Positions 15,339 through 23,687 of a stretch of 33,125 nucleotides of DNA are shown in pieces; the first letter of the stretch is position 1, and every line of letters starts with the position of its first letter. Source of the DNA: JAIEPT01 sp038217425 (lineage in GTDB: Bacteria; Planctomycetota; Planctomycetia; Gemmatales; Gemmataceae). The notes under the pieces are model-generated. The model had not been told where the DNA came from, searched no databases, and saw only the letters and a program-made list of their open reading frames with translations. A program made the translations under genes and the position numbers. The DNA lies in assembly GCA_038217425.1 (NCBI GenBank), contig JBBQPM010000063.1, positions 1 to 33,125 of the forward strand. Direction: 5' to 3'.

Positions 15339-15538
15339 AGCGTTCGGAAGAAATGACGGAATACCGGTAGAGAGTCCGAATTAGGCGACCGGCCGACGTG
15401 AGTCGGCCGGTACGTGTGCTTGAGCGATTGCGCGATCAGATCTTCGAATGGGATGCTATACCGGCCGACTGACGTCGGCCGCTCGCCTTAGCCAATCCCC
15501 AAGCTTTGCAGCGATTGCGTTCATTTCTTCCGAACGCT
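15339..15538. repeat. MITE-like element with 18-bp perfect terminal inverted repeats
   Basis: AGCGTTCGGAAGAAATGA at 15339-15356 is the exact reverse complement of 15521-15538, and the similarity extends a few bases outward. Internal sequence contains further palindromes (ACCGGCCGACGTGAGTCGGC and CCGGCCGACTGACGTCGGCC). It encodes nothing. It occupies most of the gap between the TIGR03066 gene and the Sel1 gene. I see nothing further I can support in 15541-15769 except the Sel1 gene's ribosome-binding site. Confidence 0.78.
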
Positions 15539-15769
15539 ATTAGGCAATTTTTATGCCGGGGTCGCTGCGAAAGGCGACCGAACGGTGATCCTGTCCAAAC
15601 GAGCCTGAGTGCCGCTCAGCCGTCAGGTCGACGTGGTCGCAATCGTCGACCATGACGCCGTCATGCCGTGGGAATAGATTGAACATAGGCGCGGGAATGC
15701 AGGGCGACGGGTCTGGCGCTCTGGCGCCGAAGTAATTAACGCCTGCAGTGGGCAAAGGGAAAACGAACG

Positions 15770-17329
15770 ATGATGTCAATTGCTCGACTTGCATTGGCGA
15801 TCTTCTTGATAACGGCTCCGACGCTTCGCGCCGGCGATGACTTTGCCGACTGGCTGGCGAAGGGGGAAAAGGGAGACCCGGCTGCACAGAGCGAAGTCGG
15901 CCGGCGCTATCTGAACGGCACTGGCGTTGCGAAAGATAACGCACTGGCGCTGGTCTGGTTCAAGAAAGCTGCGGCTCAAGGGCAGGTCAAGGCGGAAGTT
16001 CAACTCGGCTCCATCTACGCCCATGGCTTCGGCGTCAAGCAAGACTGGGCCGAGGCGATCCGCTGGTTTCGCAGCGCCGCCCTCAAAGGGGACACGACCG
16101 CGCAGCACAACCTCGGCCTGGACTATCAGCACGGGCACGGCGTGCCGCGCGACGCTGCCGAAGCCGCCCGCTGGTACCGCAAGGCAGCCGACCAGGGACA
16201 CGCCCGCGCCCAGTACAACCTCGGCGAACTTTACGAGTCCGGCAACGGCGTGCCGCAAAGCACGTTGCAAGCCCACCTCCTCTACACGCTCGCCAGCGAA
16301 CACGAGAATCAGGACTACATCTTCGGAAAAGCAAAAGCCGCCGAGGTGATCGTCAAGCGCAACCGCACCGAAACCAAGCTCACGCCCGACGAACGCAAGG
16401 CGTTTCCCAGGAAACTCGAAGCGGCCAAGGCGTTGATCCCTCTCCATCCGCGCAAGTTCGGCGCCCCCGGCATGATCGGCAAGTCGCGAGGCTGGTACAT
16501 CTGGCAGAAGTGGAACCCGCTGACCTGGGAAGCGGAAGTCACGCACGAAACCCCCGGCGAAGTCTTCAAGGTCCGCGTCCTCCCCTGGGCGACGACCTAC
16601 CGCCATCTCGCCTACGGCGCCCGCTTCGACGCGATTCTGCCAGGCGAGAAAATCAACGCCTTCTTCGATGCGGACGAGAACCATCGTCGCGGCTACCTGG
16701 TCCACTTCCAGGACGAGATTTCGCAGATGAAGGGACATGGCCATTTCTGGAAAATCCTCGAGACGCCTGAGGCGAACCAGTTCGTCGCCCAGGTCTTCGC
16801 CGGCGACAAGGCGCTGGATGACAAGACGCATCCGTTCGAGATTGACCCGGCCTGCAAAAAATGGTCGGCCGGCAAGGAAGTGCAAAGCGTCACGCTCAAG
16901 CCAGGCGACCGCGTCTATCTCACGTGGGTGCTGAATGAGAATCGCCGAGTCGTGAAACTGATCGCCGACGACGCGAGTCTGGACGTGCTCAAGAAGATCG
17001 AAACGCAGGGAATCGGCGCCGAGATCGCACAGGAAGGACTCGCGGGCCGAATCGATTCGGTTGATGGGCCGCGCGTCCATTTCATGGTCTTCTCGTCGTA
17101 CTGGGCGCAGTCGAACCAACTCAAGGTCGGCCAGTCGGTACGAATCGCGGGAACGAAGGCGGGCCTGCGTCCCACGGACGAGCGCCTCGCGGCGAAGGTC
17201 GTTTCGCTGAAGAACCGCGGCATGTACGGTTCCGGCGTCAACGACGTCTTGCTCGAACTCGTGGATCAAGCAGACGCCGACAAATTGCGGGCGCGCGAAC
17301 TTGAGGTGCAACGCCTGATTCCGCAGTGA
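15770..17329 (+). CDS. Secreted Sel1-repeat protein with novel C-terminal domains
   Basis: A 519-residue exported protein with signal peptide MMSIARLALAIFLITAPTLRAG; AAAGGGAAAA lies just upstream of the start. Residues ~37-180 hold four Sel1-like (TPR-like) repeats, each with the AxxxLGxxYxxGxGVxxDxxxAxxWxxKAA pattern, which normally mediate protein-protein contact. Residues ~240-345 form a distinct region (WYIWQKWNPLTWEAEV, then VRVLPWATTYRHLAYG, then ENHRRGYLVHFQDE). Residues ~385-500 look like two small beta barrels (GDRVYLTWVLNENRRVVKLI; VDGPRVHFMVFSSYW). I do not recognise these as a named family. It is probably periplasmic and is monocistronic. Confidence 0.85.
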   Translation: MMSIARLALAIFLITAPTLRAGDDFADWLAKGEKGDPAAQSEVGRRYLNGTGVAKDNALALVWFKKAAAQGQVKAEVQLGSIYAHGFGVKQDWAEAIRWFRSAALKGDTTAQHNLGLDYQHGHGVPRDAAEAARWYRKAADQGHARAQYNLGELYESGNGVPQSTLQAHLLYTLASEHENQDYIFGKAKAAEVIVKRNRTETKLTPDERKAFPRKLEAAKALIPLHPRKFGAPGMIGKSRGWYIWQKWNPLTWEAEVTHETPGEVFKVRVLPWATTYRHLAYGARFDAILPGEKINAFFDADENHRRGYLVHFQDEISQMKGHGHFWKILETPEANQFVAQVFAGDKALDDKTHPFEIDPACKKWSAGKEVQSVTLKPGDRVYLTWVLNENRRVVKLIADDASLDVLKKIETQGIGAEIAQEGLAGRIDSVDGPRVHFMVFSSYWAQSNQLKVGQSVRIAGTKAGLRPTDERLAAKVVSLKNRGMYGSGVNDVLLELVDQADADKLRARELEVQRLIPQ

Positions 17330-17486
17330 GGCGGCTCGCAGAATCAAGCGCCTGCAACGCTTTTCCGGCAAGGATTGCCTCGGGTGACGCGAGTCAATCC
17401 GGTATTGGCTGCCGAAGTTGCCAAATAGCCCGCTGTCGGTAAGACTCGCAGATTCAAAAGCGATCTTCTATTTGCGTGAAATGTTT

Positions 17487-18638
17487 ATGAAACCAATCCT
17501 TCCGCTCCTCGCCGCGCTCCTGTTCGCATCGCCCTCTGCGCTGTGCGGCGCCGACATCGAACTTACCGAAAAGATTCAGCTCCCCGAATGCCACAGCATC
17601 GGTTGGGTGCATGCGTGGGTGAAAGCTGATCCCAAGGGAATCGGCAAAGGTTGGGATGGCGTGCTCGATGAAGCGAAATGGGGCACGCCGTCGCCGCAGC
17701 AGTTGGTGACGCGTAACTGGGATTGGAAAATAACAGATGATCAATGGCGCGAGGCCGTGAAGCAGAAAGGCGAAGGAAAGCGCGAAGACGTTCAATTTGA
17801 TCTATGGATTCCAGAGGGCATCGAAGCGGTGAAGGGCGTCGTCGTCATCTCCGGTCATGGCAGCGGCGAAGGACTGTTTCGTCGCGCGGACATGCGAGCG
17901 CTCGCCCGTGAACTGCACCTCGCGTTGTTCAAGTTCACCGGCAATCCGATGCAGCGCGGGTTCTGGCCGCGAAGCCTGCTCTATGAGCGGCTAAAAGCCT
18001 TTGCGGCGAAGTCAGAGCACGCGGAAATTGCGCACGCGCCGCTCTTTCTCTACGGCCACTCGAACGGCACAGGCTTTTCGGCCATTTTTCCTGCGACGCA
18101 AGGCGCTCGAGTGTGGGGCTGGGTGTCGATGCGGCCTGGCATCGCGTTTCAAGTGTATCAATCCGGCGCCGCTCAAGTGCCCGGCTTGGTGATCTTCGGC
18201 GAGGACGACCCGTTCTTCGCGCGTCCTTCACGCGAGGAGAATCTTGCCGTCGAGCCTGCGATGCGAAAAAAGCATCATGCACTGTGGAACATCGCGGTCG
18301 AGCCGAAGACGGGGCACGGCCCTGGCGAAAAAACGTGGCCGCTGGTGTTTTCGTTTCTGCGCAATACATTCGACGCGCGCGTGCCGACGAATGCGGACGC
18401 GCGCAAGGGACCGGTAAAGTTGCACGCCATGGCCACGGAAAGTGGACATCTCGGGCAAAACTGGGATGCGACCAAGGGGGGTTATCAGACCTTGCCCGTG
18501 GCGCCGTTCGCCGAGTTCGCCGGCAACAAGTTCGTTGCCTCGTGGCTCGTCAATCGGGCGTATGCCGCCGACTGGCAGGCGTTTCAGCGCGACGGCGAGA
18601 TAAAGCCCACACGATCGAAGCCAGCAAGCTCGAAGTAG
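17487..18638 (+). CDS. Secreted alpha/beta-hydrolase
   Basis: A 383-residue exported protein with signal peptide MKPILPLLAALLFASPSALC and mature start near GADIELTEK. From residue ~105 it has an alpha/beta-hydrolase core: strand VKGVVVISGHGSGEG (oxyanion region), nucleophile elbow GHSNG (190-194) with S192, acidic residue in FGEDDPF (D240/D241) and a catalytic-position His in KTGHGPG (H277). A complete Ser-Asp-His triad is therefore likely, consistent with an esterase or peptidase of the feruloyl-esterase/PHB-depolymerase type. Substrate is unknown. The start could be six bases earlier at 17481; the ribosome-binding site is weak (GTGAA). Preceding 17330-17486 shows nothing clear. The gene stands alone. 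Confidence 0.82.
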   Translation: MKPILPLLAALLFASPSALCGADIELTEKIQLPECHSIGWVHAWVKADPKGIGKGWDGVLDEAKWGTPSPQQLVTRNWDWKITDDQWREAVKQKGEGKREDVQFDLWIPEGIEAVKGVVVISGHGSGEGLFRRADMRALARELHLALFKFTGNPMQRGFWPRSLLYERLKAFAAKSEHAEIAHAPLFLYGHSNGTGFSAIFPATQGARVWGWVSMRPGIAFQVYQSGAAQVPGLVIFGEDDPFFARPSREENLAVEPAMRKKHHALWNIAVEPKTGHGPGEKTWPLVFSFLRNTFDARVPTNADARKGPVKLHAMATESGHLGQNWDATKGGYQTLPVAPFAEFAGNKFVASWLVNRAYAADWQAFQRDGEIKPTRSKPASSK

Positions 18639-18782
18639 CCTTTCGATACGAATCCGCGTCGCCAAGCCGGTGCCGTCTGGGCGACCAAGGTCCTCCCCGT
18701 GGCCGAGACCTACGTGAACGCCGACGCGGTGGATGCGCCGTCGCTGGGATGGCTTGTCGTTTGGGGATTGTTTTCGGATCCC

Positions 18783-18817
18783 AAAAAAAAGCGGGAGAGA
18801 AGCGCTTTCTCTCCCGC
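18783..18817 (-). terminator. Rho-independent terminator of the caspase-fold/S41 protease gene
   Basis: On the minus strand an 11-bp perfect stem (GCGGGAGAGAA with its complement, 18791-18801 and 18807-18817) has a 5-base loop and is followed by eight T (complement of the A-run at 18783-18790). It starts just after the stop codon at 18824. This is the clearest intrinsic terminator in the window. Confidence 0.92.
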
Positions 18818-18823
18818 TCTCGC

Positions 18824-21358
18824 TTACTTCTTCGCCGTCTTCGGCGATCGCATCTGGCTCCGCAAATAATCGATCGCGGTCTCCAATTGGCGGTCGCGGA
18901 ACTCGGGTTTTTCCGGCGCCTTCTGACCCGGCGCCCTGATAATCTCTTGCTCTCGTAAAAACTCCGCCAGGTCGGCGTTCTCCTTGTTCGTCATCTTGAC
19001 CTCAAAACCGGCGTTTGGCGTCACGCCCCACTCCTCGTCGTCCTTGCCCTTCGTGCTGCGCTTGTTGATGTTCCGATTGCTCGGCCGCCAGTACGTCGCG
19101 TTCGTCAGCTTGATCACGCCGCCGGTGTCGAAGCGGTGCAGCGTCTGCACGCTCCCCTTGCCGTACGAACGCGAACCGATCACGATCGCCCGGCCGTGAT
19201 CTTGCAAACATGCCGAGACGATTTCGCTGGCGCTGGCGCTCATGCCGTTCACCAGGCAGACCATCGGGAACGTCGTGTAGCTGCCGCTGGACTTGCCGAC
19301 GTACGAGACGTCTTTGCCGTCGCGCGGCTTCACCGTCACGATGATGCCGTCGTCGATGAACAGGTCCGAGATCTTGACCGAGGATTCGAGCAAGCCGCCG
19401 GGATTGAAACGCAAGTCGAGGACGAACCCCTTGATGCCGGAGGTCTCCTTCATCTCGCGCATGACGCGTTCCAGGTCGCGGTACGAATTCCCCGCGAACT
19501 GCGTCAGGCGGATGTAGGCGATTTTGTTCGCCGCGTCGACATAGTAGTCCCACTGATCGTCCGCTTTGCGTTTGTAACCCATGACGCTCTCGACCTCGAT
19601 GCGGCCGCGCGTGATCTCGACTTCCTTGGGTTCCTTCTCGCCTTCGCGTTCGATCATGATCTTTACTTTGGTTCCCGGATTGCCCAGGATTTTCTTGACG
19701 GCTTGATCGGTGGTCATCCCCTTGGTCGGGATGATCTCGACGGGCTGCGGATTGCCTTCGCTGTCGACTTCGCGAATGATCTTGGTGATGATGTCGCCGG
19801 CGTAGATCTTGGCCTTGTACGCGGGACTGTTGATGATCGGCGTGACGACCTGCAGTTCGTCGCGGATGACATTCTTGCGGATTTGCACGCCGATGCCGGT
19901 GAACGTTCCCTGCGTGTCCTTCAGCATACGCTGGTACGATTCTTTATCGATCCAGTCGGTGTGCGGGTCGAGTTTGCCGAGCATGCCGTGCAGGGCGGCG
20001 TCGATGTCCTTGTTGGAATCGAGATCTTCGCGTTTGCCCAGGTGCAAGCGCGCATCGACGAGCAGTTTCCGCAGATCGACGTCCTTGAGCGCCTGAATGT
20101 TCTTGAGCTTGTCGCCGATCGCGGACGGGATCTTTTCGTTGAGTCCCTTGTACATACCGGTGATCGCCTGGTCGACGAGGTACGAGGTGGACTTCCTCTC
20201 GACGTACGTCTCCTCGGCGACGCGCGCCGCCTTGAGCACGATCAGGGCGAAGCGGTCGGCGTCCCGCTCGGGCAGGACGATGCCGTCCATGATGCGTTGT
20301 CGATCTTGAGCGAACTCCCGGGAATCGATCTTGCCGTCGGCGAGCTTTTGATACGCCTTGCGTAGCTCCTGCTTCGCCTCCAGCTTCGGCATGCGATTGA
20401 GGAGGTTGACGCCTTCCTCGGTCATCTGCTTCTCTAGGCCTTTGATCTTGCGAAACTTCTCGACGCGTTCGAAGGCGAGCGGATGGGCCTGGGCATTGTA
20501 ATCGAGGATGAAATCGAAGCTCTGGAAATCGAAGATGACGGGGTTTTGGCTCTTCTCTTCGTTGGTCTTGCCGAACTTGCGGGCCAGTTCCGGGAGGGAC
20601 TTGCGGATGTACTTGACCATCTCGGTGATCGTGATGTTGCCGTCGGGTTCGTAGCCTTCGACGTCGGCCTCGCCGTTGAGACCGTCGAGGAGGACTTGGG
20701 CGAAGATGCCGTGGTTTTCGAGATCGAGCGAGGGCTTGAGGCCGCTGTTGGCGAGGAACATGACTCGGCTGGGGAGTTCTTCCTTGGCTTCTTCGTTGCC
20801 GATGAATTCGCGGTAGAGGTTTTGGGTGTTGACGTCGGGAGTCTTTTCCTTGCCCGCGTCGAACCCGAGGAAGTGCAGGTCGAGGAAGGCGGCGAAGCGT
20901 TGGCTCTTGAGCTTGTCGAACTGGGCCTCGAGATCGACGGCGAGGACGGCGTCTTTGCCGCGGTTCTTGAAGGTGGAGTCGCTGCCGAAGTAGACCGCGC
21001 GTTCGCCGATCGGCGCGCCCTGGCCGAAGTAAGCGAAGATGGCCATGTCGTCCTTGCCGGCGGTTTTGGTGAGCCAATCAGTCGCCTTGTCGATGTTCGC
21101 CTTGGTGGCGTCTTTGCCCAGGAGGAGCTTGACGTTGGCGGGGTCGACGTTGAGATTCATCTTGCCGACGAGGATGTCGTAGAGCGCCTTGGCGTCGGTC
21201 TCGGCGTGCTTGCGCGGCTTGATCTGCGCATCGGCGAAGTTCGAGACGCCCACGATGACCACATATGCCGGGGCGGGCACGTCGTCCTCCGCAAGGATCG
21301 GCTGTGCCGTCCACCCGGCCAGGGCCAGGGTGAATATTCCCATCACGAATCGCTTCAT
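18824..21358 (-). CDS. Caspase-fold/S41 C-terminal processing peptidase fusion
   Basis: An 844-residue exported protein with signal peptide MKRFVMGIFTLALAGWTAQP. Residues ~28-285 have the strand-helix order of a C14 caspase-like domain (AYVVIVGVSNF, then DDMAIFAYFGQGAP, then RFAAFLDLHFLGFD), but the catalytic His is Q113 and the Cys position is H162. Residues ~380-480 are an S41 helical region, ~482-570 a PDZ domain (GTFTGIGVQI, AGDIITKI), and ~605-760 the S41 protease core. S709 in GMSASASE and K734 in SYGKG are 25 residues apart, exactly as the Ser-Lys dyad of E. coli Tsp, so the protease half looks active. The start at 21358 has AAAGGA upstream; the frame is open to 22414, but that part is antisense to the neighbouring gene. 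Confidence 0.92.
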   Translation of the reverse strand: MKRFVMGIFTLALAGWTAQPILAEDDVPAPAYVVIVGVSNFADAQIKPRKHAETDAKALYDILVGKMNLNVDPANVKLLLGKDATKANIDKATDWLTKTAGKDDMAIFAYFGQGAPIGERAVYFGSDSTFKNRGKDAVLAVDLEAQFDKLKSQRFAAFLDLHFLGFDAGKEKTPDVNTQNLYREFIGNEEAKEELPSRVMFLANSGLKPSLDLENHGIFAQVLLDGLNGEADVEGYEPDGNITITEMVKYIRKSLPELARKFGKTNEEKSQNPVIFDFQSFDFILDYNAQAHPLAFERVEKFRKIKGLEKQMTEEGVNLLNRMPKLEAKQELRKAYQKLADGKIDSREFAQDRQRIMDGIVLPERDADRFALIVLKAARVAEETYVERKSTSYLVDQAITGMYKGLNEKIPSAIGDKLKNIQALKDVDLRKLLVDARLHLGKREDLDSNKDIDAALHGMLGKLDPHTDWIDKESYQRMLKDTQGTFTGIGVQIRKNVIRDELQVVTPIINSPAYKAKIYAGDIITKIIREVDSEGNPQPVEIIPTKGMTTDQAVKKILGNPGTKVKIMIEREGEKEPKEVEITRGRIEVESVMGYKRKADDQWDYYVDAANKIAYIRLTQFAGNSYRDLERVMREMKETSGIKGFVLDLRFNPGGLLESSVKISDLFIDDGIIVTVKPRDGKDVSYVGKSSGSYTTFPMVCLVNGMSASASEIVSACLQDHGRAIVIGSRSYGKGSVQTLHRFDTGGVIKLTNATYWRPSNRNINKRSTKGKDDEEWGVTPNAGFEVKMTNKENADLAEFLREQEIIRAPGQKAPEKPEFRDRQLETAIDYLRSQMRSPKTAKK

Positions 21359-21471
21359 ATCGCAAGGTCCTTTCAGCTCGCGCCTGAAATCCCGCAAAAG
21401 CGCTGGGCATCCCAGGTACCCGAGAAAACGATCCACCTTCTCAAGTTTAACCAGTCTCATCCTACCCGAAC

Positions 21472-21569
21472 GCGAAAATTTTGACAAAGGAACTTTCATC
21501 ACCGTTTCGCAATCCGATGGCTGAAATGCGAAAACCGAACGGATTGGGGGGGTCTCGGCAAATTTTCGC
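21472..21569. promoter_or_regulatory. Nested inverted repeats in a divergent intergenic region
   Basis: The 303-base gap between the caspase-fold/S41 gene and the TssM-like gene holds GCGAAAATTT (21472-21481), inverted at 21560-21569. Between them lie further inverted words (TTTCGCA/TGCGAAA and CAATCCG/CGGATTG). This could be an operator, a cruciform or a decayed repeat. No clear promoter pair is visible apart from a lone TTGACA at 21481. Confidence 0.4.
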
Positions 21570-21661
21570 ACTTTTCCCCGCCGACATCTGGGTTTCGAAC
21601 TTTCGCCCGGTAACCTAAGCGGAGTGGATCGTACGGGGCGGCTCCTGAAATTAGGTACCCT

Positions 21662-23230
21662 ATGCTCGCCATTGCACAATCGATCTGGGACGGGCTTCTC
21701 GGTTTCTTTAGCCTGATCCTGCCGTTCGGGCAAAACTCGTTCGTCCGCAAAATGGGCCCGGCCTTGCGCTGGACGCTCCACCTCATTCTGCTCGCACTCG
21801 TCTTCGTGCTGCTCTACTTCGTGAACGACTGGCTCAAGATTCACGAACGCATCCCCCGCCCCATCTGGGCCCGGCACTACTGGCTGCCGATCGTGTTTCT
21901 GCTCATCTACAGCCTGGCATGGACCGGCTGGTGGATCTACCTGATCCTGGCGGCCGACCCCGATCCGACGGACTACCCCGATATCGACGAGGCCTGGGAA
22001 CAGGCGACGGACGCGCTCAATCGCGCCGGCATTCCGTTGACGGAAGTGCCGGTCTACCTGGTCCTGGGTCGACCCGAGGCGCCGGAAGAGCATCTCTTCG
22101 CCGCCAGTCAATTTACCTGGACGGTGAAGCAAACGCCTGCGGGCGCCGGCGCGCCGCTGCACGTCTACGCCAATCGCGATGCCGTGTTCATCACTTGCGC
22201 CGGCTCGTCGCTGCTGGGCAAACAGGCGGCGATCCTCGCGCTGGAAGGTCTCGACGCCGGCGGCACTCTCGGCCTCTCCGGCGACGAACTCGGCGAGGAC
22301 GACGCCAGTCGAACGCTCAAGCCCAATGAAAACGAACAGCGCATCCTCCAGCAACTCGCCGTCTCGCTCGGCAAACAGACCACTGCCCGCGCAAAACGAG
22401 ATGCGCGCAAGCAACTCGGCTTACGCCTGCCCGACCTTCTGCAGAACGCCGCCGAGACCCAGCGCCTCACCGGTCGGCTCACGCATTTGTGCCGACTGCT
22501 CTCGCGCGATCGCCAGCCGTACTGTCCACTCAACGGCATCCTGCTCCTCATTCCGCTGGGCGCAACCGACAGCGATCAGGACGCCCAGCAGTCGGCGGAG
22601 ATCGCCGCCCGCGATTTGGCGGTGGTTCGGCGCGTGCTCAAGTTGCAGTGTCCGGTGTTATCGATGGTGTGCGATGTCGAGACGGTGCCGGGATTTCTGG
22701 ACTTCATGAACAAGCAGGGCGCCGCCGCCCGCAATCGCCGTATCGGGCAACGCTTCCCGCTCGAATCGCCCGATCTCGATGAGGAGAAGAAGTTCGGGGA
22801 GGCGCTCCGCGAATCGATTCGCTGGTTCGGCGGCAATCTCGTCAAAAACCTCGCCTATCCCCACTTTCAGATCGGCACCCCCGACCCCCGCGGCGAAGTT
22901 CTTGCGAATCAGAAACTCTTCGTGTTTCTCAGCGAATGGCGACAACGCAGCCCGCATCTGGGACGTTTCGTCAGTCAGGCGCTCACGGCGGAGCCCTGGC
23001 GATTCGCAGGCTGTTACTTGGCCGGGACCGGCGTCGACAAGGACCGCGAACAGGGCTTCGTCCGCGGCGTCATCCAACGGCTCTTCGACCACCAAAGCGA
23101 CGTCGCCTGGACTGATCAGGCCCTGATCGACGACGCCCGTTGCAACACCTGGAGCATCCTGGGCTACGTGCTCCTGATCGGAGTCGCGCTAGGGATCCTG
23201 GGATTGTTGGCGTATCAAATATTCATGTAG
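21662..23230 (+). CDS. TssM/IcmF N-terminal-like membrane protein with lost P-loop
   Basis: A 522-residue protein with two N-terminal transmembrane helices (about 36-56 and 74-96) and one at the C-terminus (LLIGVALGILGLLAYQIFM). The soluble part is collinear with the N-terminal GTPase-like domain of type VI secretion TssM/IcmF: VPVYLVLGRPEAPEEHLF (129-146) sits where TssM has PWYxxxGxPGxGKTT; NRDAVFITCAGSSLL (171-185) matches the 'deaVliDTAGrY' segment; and PVLSMVCDVETVPGFLDF matches 'PVYVxxTKxDLxpGFxEFF'. The Gly-Lys-Thr P-loop residues and the DTxG are missing, so nucleotide binding is unlikely. No other Tss genes adjoin it. Family resemblance is by recall; I consider it good. Confidence 0.82.
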   Translation: MLAIAQSIWDGLLGFFSLILPFGQNSFVRKMGPALRWTLHLILLALVFVLLYFVNDWLKIHERIPRPIWARHYWLPIVFLLIYSLAWTGWWIYLILAADPDPTDYPDIDEAWEQATDALNRAGIPLTEVPVYLVLGRPEAPEEHLFAASQFTWTVKQTPAGAGAPLHVYANRDAVFITCAGSSLLGKQAAILALEGLDAGGTLGLSGDELGEDDASRTLKPNENEQRILQQLAVSLGKQTTARAKRDARKQLGLRLPDLLQNAAETQRLTGRLTHLCRLLSRDRQPYCPLNGILLLIPLGATDSDQDAQQSAEIAARDLAVVRRVLKLQCPVLSMVCDVETVPGFLDFMNKQGAAARNRRIGQRFPLESPDLDEEKKFGEALRESIRWFGGNLVKNLAYPHFQIGTPDPRGEVLANQKLFVFLSEWRQRSPHLGRFVSQALTAEPWRFAGCYLAGTGVDKDREQGFVRGVIQRLFDHQSDVAWTDQALIDDARCNTWSILGYVLLIGVALGILGLLAYQIFM

Positions 23231-23234
23231 GGAA

Positions 23235-23313
23235 AAAGCCCAGGGGTGGCTATCCCTGGGGACGCGCCCGGTGATACAGGGGACTTCCCCAGGGATAGCC
23301 ATCCCTGGGCTTT
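23235..23313. repeat. Long palindrome, family B, in a convergent gap
   Basis: The arm 23235-23261 (AAAGCCCAGGGGTGGCTATC and on) pairs with 23287-23313, 26 of 27 positions complementary, with a 25-base loop. It lies between the TssM-like gene and the convergent BON gene and ends in TTT. It may act as a terminator and is probably a dispersed repeat. Confidence 0.8.
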
Positions 23314-23327
23314 CGGAGCGATTTCGC

Positions 23328-23540
23328 CTAGTGGACGACGTCGACGCGATTCACCAGTTGCAGGGCGCCGCGAACCGGCATCACCGCCTCCTGGGCCATT
23401 TGTTTTAGGTACCACGAAGGGACTTCGCCCGAGATCACGAGCGTTCCCTCGGCGTCTTGAACTTTGAGACGACGAAGTGCCGAATGACGACTGTTGGTCA
23501 GAACGCTGGCAGCTTGACGGACGATCGGAGAGGAAACCAT
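23328..23540 (-). CDS. BON-domain protein
   Basis: A 70-residue protein made of a single BON-like domain: a helix IVRQAASVLTNSRHSALRRL, then a strand VQDAEGTLVISGEVPSWYLK (with the hallmark glycine of 'G.V.L.G.V'), a helix QMAQEAVMPVRGA, and a final strand LVNRVDVV. BON domains bind phospholipid or hydrophobic surfaces and are usually exported; here there is no signal peptide, so it may be cytoplasmic. I set the start at 23540 (MVSSP), where GGAG lies nine bases upstream; an ATG five codons earlier is possible. It stands alone. Confidence 0.8.
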   Translation of the reverse strand: MVSSPIVRQAASVLTNSRHSALRRLKVQDAEGTLVISGEVPSWYLKQMAQEAVMPVRGALQLVNRVDVVH

Positions 23541-23687
23541 GGCCAAATGCTCCATCCAAGTTGTAGGTACGTTGGACCCCCGGAAGAGATTCCTGGAGAA
23601 CGACTAACGACTAAGGCCTGATTGCGATGATCCTATCCTAGACTCGTCAATCTTCGTTTGTCAAATAAAATCTAGGAATATTCCGTC

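Noticed and set aside
15540..15944. 134-codon minus-strand ORF
   Set aside because: Half of it overlaps the Sel1 gene in antisense; the rest has no ribosome-binding site or family I recognise, though a decayed fragment cannot be excluded.
15776..17371. 531-codon minus-strand ORF antisense to the Sel1 gene
   Set aside because: The plus strand shows a signal peptide and Sel1 repeats; the antisense frame has no recognisable domain.
21481..21509. TTGACA as a promoter for the TssM-like gene
   Set aside because: No acceptable -10 box occurs at 16-18 bases spacing (GTTTCG is found).
21359..22414. Upstream extension of the caspase-fold/S41 frame to 1196 residues
   Set aside because: It lies antisense inside the TssM-like gene and before a clear signal peptide with a ribosome-binding site at 21358.
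21662..23230. Part of a working type VI secretion system
   Set aside because: No other Tss genes are present and the P-loop residues are missing.
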